Of a DNA stretch of 8,576 nt, positions 6,416-8,576 are shown piece after piece. The notes below the pieces were generated by a model. That model was not told the origin of the DNA. It saw only the letters and a program-made list of their open reading frames with translations, and searched no databases. Source of the stretch: Chloroflexota bacterium (GTDB taxonomy: Bacteria > Chloroflexota > Limnocylindria > Limnocylindrales > CSP1-4); NCBI GenBank assembly GCA_029858845.1, contig JAOUEG010000063.1, forward strand, positions 1 to 8,576, written 5' to 3'. Position 1 is the stretch's first letter. Each line of letters starts with the position of its first letter. A program made the translations under genes and the position numbers.

Positions 6416-7359
6416 CAGCCGCCGGCGACCTGGTCGCGGCGCTTTCGGCGCAGGTACCCCAACTGGCCCTCCATGTCCCGCGGCTCGAATCCGAAATGTC
6501 TCGGGATGCTGTCCAATGGACCGATGTTGTCCAGCTTGAGCTGGCGCAGCTGATCCGTCGCGACGGGGAACGGCAGCCGCAGGGTCTCGGATACGCCGGC
6601 GACCACCCGGATGATCGGCAGCGGCATGGGCACGATCGCCCGCTTCTTGCCGAGGGCCGTGAGCACTTCCTGGGTGATCTCCCGGTAGGTCCAGTAGCGT
6701 GGGCCGCCCAACTCGAACACCTGGCCGACCGTGGACGGTTCGGCGAAGCAGGCGGTCACGACCCGAGCGACGTCGGCCACGTGGATCGGCTGGAACCGAC
6801 TGTCGCCGCTGCCCGGCACCGGTACGACGCCGGGCGACAGCCGGACGAGGTCCGCGATGATGTTGAAGAACCCATCGCCCTCACCGAATTGCAGCGACGG
6901 CTTGAGGATGGTCCAGTCGAGCGTCGATGAACGGACGATGGCCTCGGCCCTGGCCTTCGAGCTTGCGTAGTGCAGGCTCGGATCATCCTCGACCCCCATC
7001 GCGCCCATATGGACGAGACGGCGGACACCGGAGGCCGTCATCGCGGCGACGACGTTGCGGGTTCCCTCCGTGTTCACGAACCGCAGGTCCGCGCCGCCGC
7101 GATGGTCGCGCGGGATCGCGACGAGGTGCAGGACGCCGTCCACGCCTTCAAGAGCCCCCGGGAGCGACTCCGCGACGGTGACGTCGCCGACGCGCAGTTC
7201 CAGGCTCGCCCGCTGCGTCTCCGACAGACGATCCCGGACGGCCTCGCCGGCAGCGGGCGTTCGGACGAGCGCCACGACCCGATGGCCGGCGTCGATGAGG
7301 GCCGGCAGGCAATGAGAACCGACGAAGCCGCTGGCGCCGGTGACGAGGATGGAGGGCAT
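6415..7359 (-). CDS. NAD(P)-binding atypical SDR, NDUFA9-like epimerase/dehydratase family
   Basis: This soluble 314-residue Rossmann protein belongs to the extended/atypical SDR group that includes the NDUFA9 subunit of complex I and related bacterial nucleoside-diphosphate-sugar epimerase-like proteins. The glycine motif is TGASGFVGS (residues 7-15: Gly8, Gly11, Gly14). The active-site-like pair Tyr131 and Lys135 lies in HYASSKARAE. Further family features are VHMGAMGV (116-123), TILKPSLQFGEGDGFFN (150-166), FQPIHVADVARVV (189-201) and FELGGPRYWTYREI (215-228). The ATG at 7359 has AAGGA 7 bases upstream and opens directly on the Rossmann strand MPSILVTG. An in-frame ATG at 7440 would add 27 unstructured residues and is less likely. 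Its stop overlaps the start of the hypothetical membrane protein. The substrate is unknown; roles in quinone or isoprenoid metabolism, or a purely structural role, are possible for this family. Confidence 0.88.
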   Translation of the reverse strand: MPSILVTGASGFVGSHCLPALIDAGHRVVALVRTPAAGEAVRDRLSETQRASLELRVGDVTVAESLPGALEGVDGVLHLVAIPRDHRGGADLRFVNTEGTRNVVAAMTASGVRRLVHMGAMGVEDDPSLHYASSKARAEAIVRSSTLDWTILKPSLQFGEGDGFFNIIADLVRLSPGVVPVPGSGDSRFQPIHVADVARVVTACFAEPSTVGQVFELGGPRYWTYREITQEVLTALGKKRAIVPMPLPIIRVVAGVSETLRLPFPVATDQLRQLKLDNIGPLDSIPRHFGFEPRDMEGQLGYLRRKRRDQVAGG

Positions 7360-7366
7360 GGGTGGA

Positions 7367-7371
7367 TCCTT
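7367..7371 (-). promoter_or_regulatory. Ribosome binding site of the SDR gene
   Basis: AAGGA on the minus strand, 7 bases before ATG 7359, favours this start over the in-frame ATG at 7440. Confidence 0.6.
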
Positions 7372-7460
7372 GCTGCTCGGGGTCGCGATGGTGGCGACCG
7401 TTCGTCTTCCGTTCGGTCGACGGTGGTCGTACGGATGCATCGAGACTCGGGGCCGCCGGA

Positions 7461-7469
7461 ATCGTAGCA
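7461..7469 (-). promoter_or_regulatory. Candidate SDR-operon promoter (extended -10)
   Basis: The minus strand reads TGC then TACGAT, an extended -10 of the same layout as the one before glgC. Transcription would start near 7454 and give a leader of about 95 bases. It overlaps the deaminase -10 on the other strand. No clear -35 is visible. Confidence 0.45.
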
Positions 7470-7470
7470 T
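7465..7470 (+). promoter_or_regulatory. Candidate deaminase -10, leaderless arrangement
   Basis: TAGCAT (TANNNT) ends 6 bases before the ATG at 7477, so RNA synthesis would begin at or next to the start codon. No Shine-Dalgarno with proper spacing precedes the gene; there is only a GGGGG run directly touching the ATG. This is the known signature of leaderless mRNAs in several high-GC bacteria. No good -35 is visible (GAGACT at the 17-base position). Confidence 0.5.
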
Positions 7471-7476
7471 CGGGGG

Positions 7477-8544
7477 ATGAAGACACCACCCGCCGATCCG
7501 GACAAGGCCGCCCGTCGTCGCCTCATCGAGGCCATGCCGAAAGCCGAGCTCCACCTGCACCTTGATGGTTCGCTTCGCGTCGATACGGCCCTGGAGCTGG
7601 CGCGCACGCGCGCGGTGGACGCGCCGGGGGACTGGATCGGCATGTCGCGTGCCCTCATCGCACCGATGCCGTGCGCGTCCCAGGCGGACCTCCTCAAGGC
7701 GTTCGACCTGCCGATCGCCCTGCTACAGGATGCCGAGGCGCTCCACCGTGTCACGGCGGAGCTCGTGGAGGCCAAGGCCGCGGACGGGGTTCGCTACGTC
7801 GAGATCCGGTGGGGGCCGCGCCTCCATGTGCTCGGCGGCCTCGCACTGCAGGATGGCATCGCCGCCGTCTGCGCCGGGGCGCGCGAGGCGAGCGCCCGGA
7901 CCGGGACCGAGGTGCGCCTCATCTGCACCGCCCTTCGTTCGCACGATCCGGCCGGCAACGTGGGACTGGCGGAGACGGCGGCGAGGTTCCTGGACCAGGG
8001 GCTGACCGGCTGGGATCTGGCGGGCCCCGAAGCCGCGTTCCCGGATCCGCTCGACCATGCCCGGGCCTTCGAGGCGGCCCGGGACGGCGGGCTCCGGATC
8101 ACGGTCCACGCCGGCGAATGGAACGGGGCTGCCCAGGTCCGTCGGTCGCTCGCCGTGGATCCGGAGCGGATCGCGCACGGCCCTGGGGCCGTCGACGACG
8201 AGGCGCTCTGCGCGGAGTTGATCGGTCGAGGGGTGACCCTGGACCTGTGCCCGTTCTCCAACTGGCAGGCCGGGATCGTCCCGTCCGTGGCGGCGGACCC
8301 GCTGGCGCGGCTCCACCGGGCGGGCGTCTCGGTGACGCTCAGCACGGATGACACGACCGTCTCGGACATCACCCTCAGCGAGGAGTATGTCAACGCGGTC
8401 GAGGTCATCGGGCTGAGCCTGTCCGAGCTGTGGGAGATCGATCGGAGGTCGCTCGACGTCGCCTTCGCCGATGACGCGACCCTCGAGCGACTGCGGGCGT
8501 CGTTCGACGCGTGGGCGGCCCTGATCCCAGAGCTGGCGAGGTGA
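7477..8544 (+). CDS. add: Adenosine deaminase (metal-dependent, amidohydrolase superfamily)
   Basis: This enzyme hydrolyses adenosine or deoxyadenosine to inosine and ammonia in purine salvage, in the cytosol. The 355-residue length matches the family. Motifs in order: PKAELHLHLDGS with zinc ligands His26 and His28 (21-32), DGVRYVEIRWGPR (103-115), GWDLAGPE (178-185), VHAGE with His211 and the catalytic Glu214 (210-214), RIAHG with His234 (231-235), LCPFSN (257-262) and STDDTTVS with Asp291 and Asp292 (289-296). All catalytic residues are present. Asp30 in HLDGS corresponds to the ribose-contacting aspartate of adenosine deaminases, where adenine deaminases usually have Glu, so adenosine is favoured. 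Aminodeoxyfutalosine deaminases share the fold and cannot be excluded. The ATG at 7477 is preceded by a -10-like TAGCAT rather than a ribosome site. A GTG overlaps the stop as a possible downstream start. Confidence 0.92.
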   Translation: MKTPPADPDKAARRRLIEAMPKAELHLHLDGSLRVDTALELARTRAVDAPGDWIGMSRALIAPMPCASQADLLKAFDLPIALLQDAEALHRVTAELVEAKAADGVRYVEIRWGPRLHVLGGLALQDGIAAVCAGAREASARTGTEVRLICTALRSHDPAGNVGLAETAARFLDQGLTGWDLAGPEAAFPDPLDHARAFEAARDGGLRITVHAGEWNGAAQVRRSLAVDPERIAHGPGAVDDEALCAELIGRGVTLDLCPFSNWQAGIVPSVAADPLARLHRAGVSVTLSTDDTTVSDITLSEEYVNAVEVIGLSLSELWEIDRRSLDVAFADDATLERLRASFDAWAALIPELAR

Positions 8545-8576
8545 CCTCGACGACGGCGACGACGGGCGGCGAGGCC
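8541..8576 (+). CDS. Possible start of a downstream gene, truncated by window edge
   Basis: A GTG overlaps the deaminase stop in a GTGA arrangement, typical of translational coupling, and opens a stop-free frame of 12 codons (VTSTTATTGGEA) to the window end. The residue composition resembles a disordered N-terminus. There is no domain information, and it could equally be non-coding. Confidence 0.25.
   Translation, partial: MTSTTATTGGEA

Noticed and set aside
1..8576. Mobile element, defence system, CRISPR array or biosynthetic cluster
   Set aside because: No transposase, integrase, toxin-antitoxin, Cas, restriction or biosynthetic core gene motif was found in the genes read, and there are no spaced repeats. 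The content is housekeeping.

Overview
The window is GC-rich chromosomal DNA with short intergenic gaps and Shine-Dalgarno or TANNNT-type signals typical of bacteria. I see no rRNA, tRNA, CRISPR array, insertion sequence or phage gene. The gene content and several features (a GlgC with the GGEGERLSIL loop, a short prepilin peptidase, a probable leaderless gene) would fit an environmental Chloroflexota or another high-GC, possibly monoderm, lineage. That placement is inference, because the window holds no phylogenetic marker.

Layout. Six genes lie on the minus strand and one or two on the plus strand. Reading the minus strand from right to left: an NDUFA9-like SDR/epimerase (6415-7359) is translationally coupled by a TGATG overlap to a membrane-anchored protein of unknown function (5471-6415). 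Next comes an M17 leucyl aminopeptidase (3784-5349), then 22 bases later a short A24 prepilin peptidase lacking the tetracysteine domain (3120-3761). After a 255-base gap comes a secreted coiled-coil M23 murein hydrolase (1476-2864). The last is glgC, ADP-glucose pyrophosphorylase (1-1308), whose C-terminus runs off the left edge. An adenosine deaminase (7477-8544) is divergent on the plus strand. A further gene may start at 8541 in a GTGA overlap with it and run off the right edge.

Function. This is a housekeeping neighbourhood: glycogen synthesis, cell-wall remodelling, processing of type IV pilin-like proteins, peptide turnover and purine salvage. No single pathway links all the genes. The likely transcription units are SDR plus hypothetical, pepA plus prepilin peptidase (possibly read through from upstream), M23 alone, glgC, and the deaminase with whatever follows. 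The most notable regulatory feature is the 117-base divergent region between the SDR and the deaminase. There the two candidate -10 hexamers overlap on the same TA step, and the deaminase ATG sits where transcription would begin. I found no convincing undescribed multi-gene system; the best unknown is the exported 314-residue protein coupled to the SDR.
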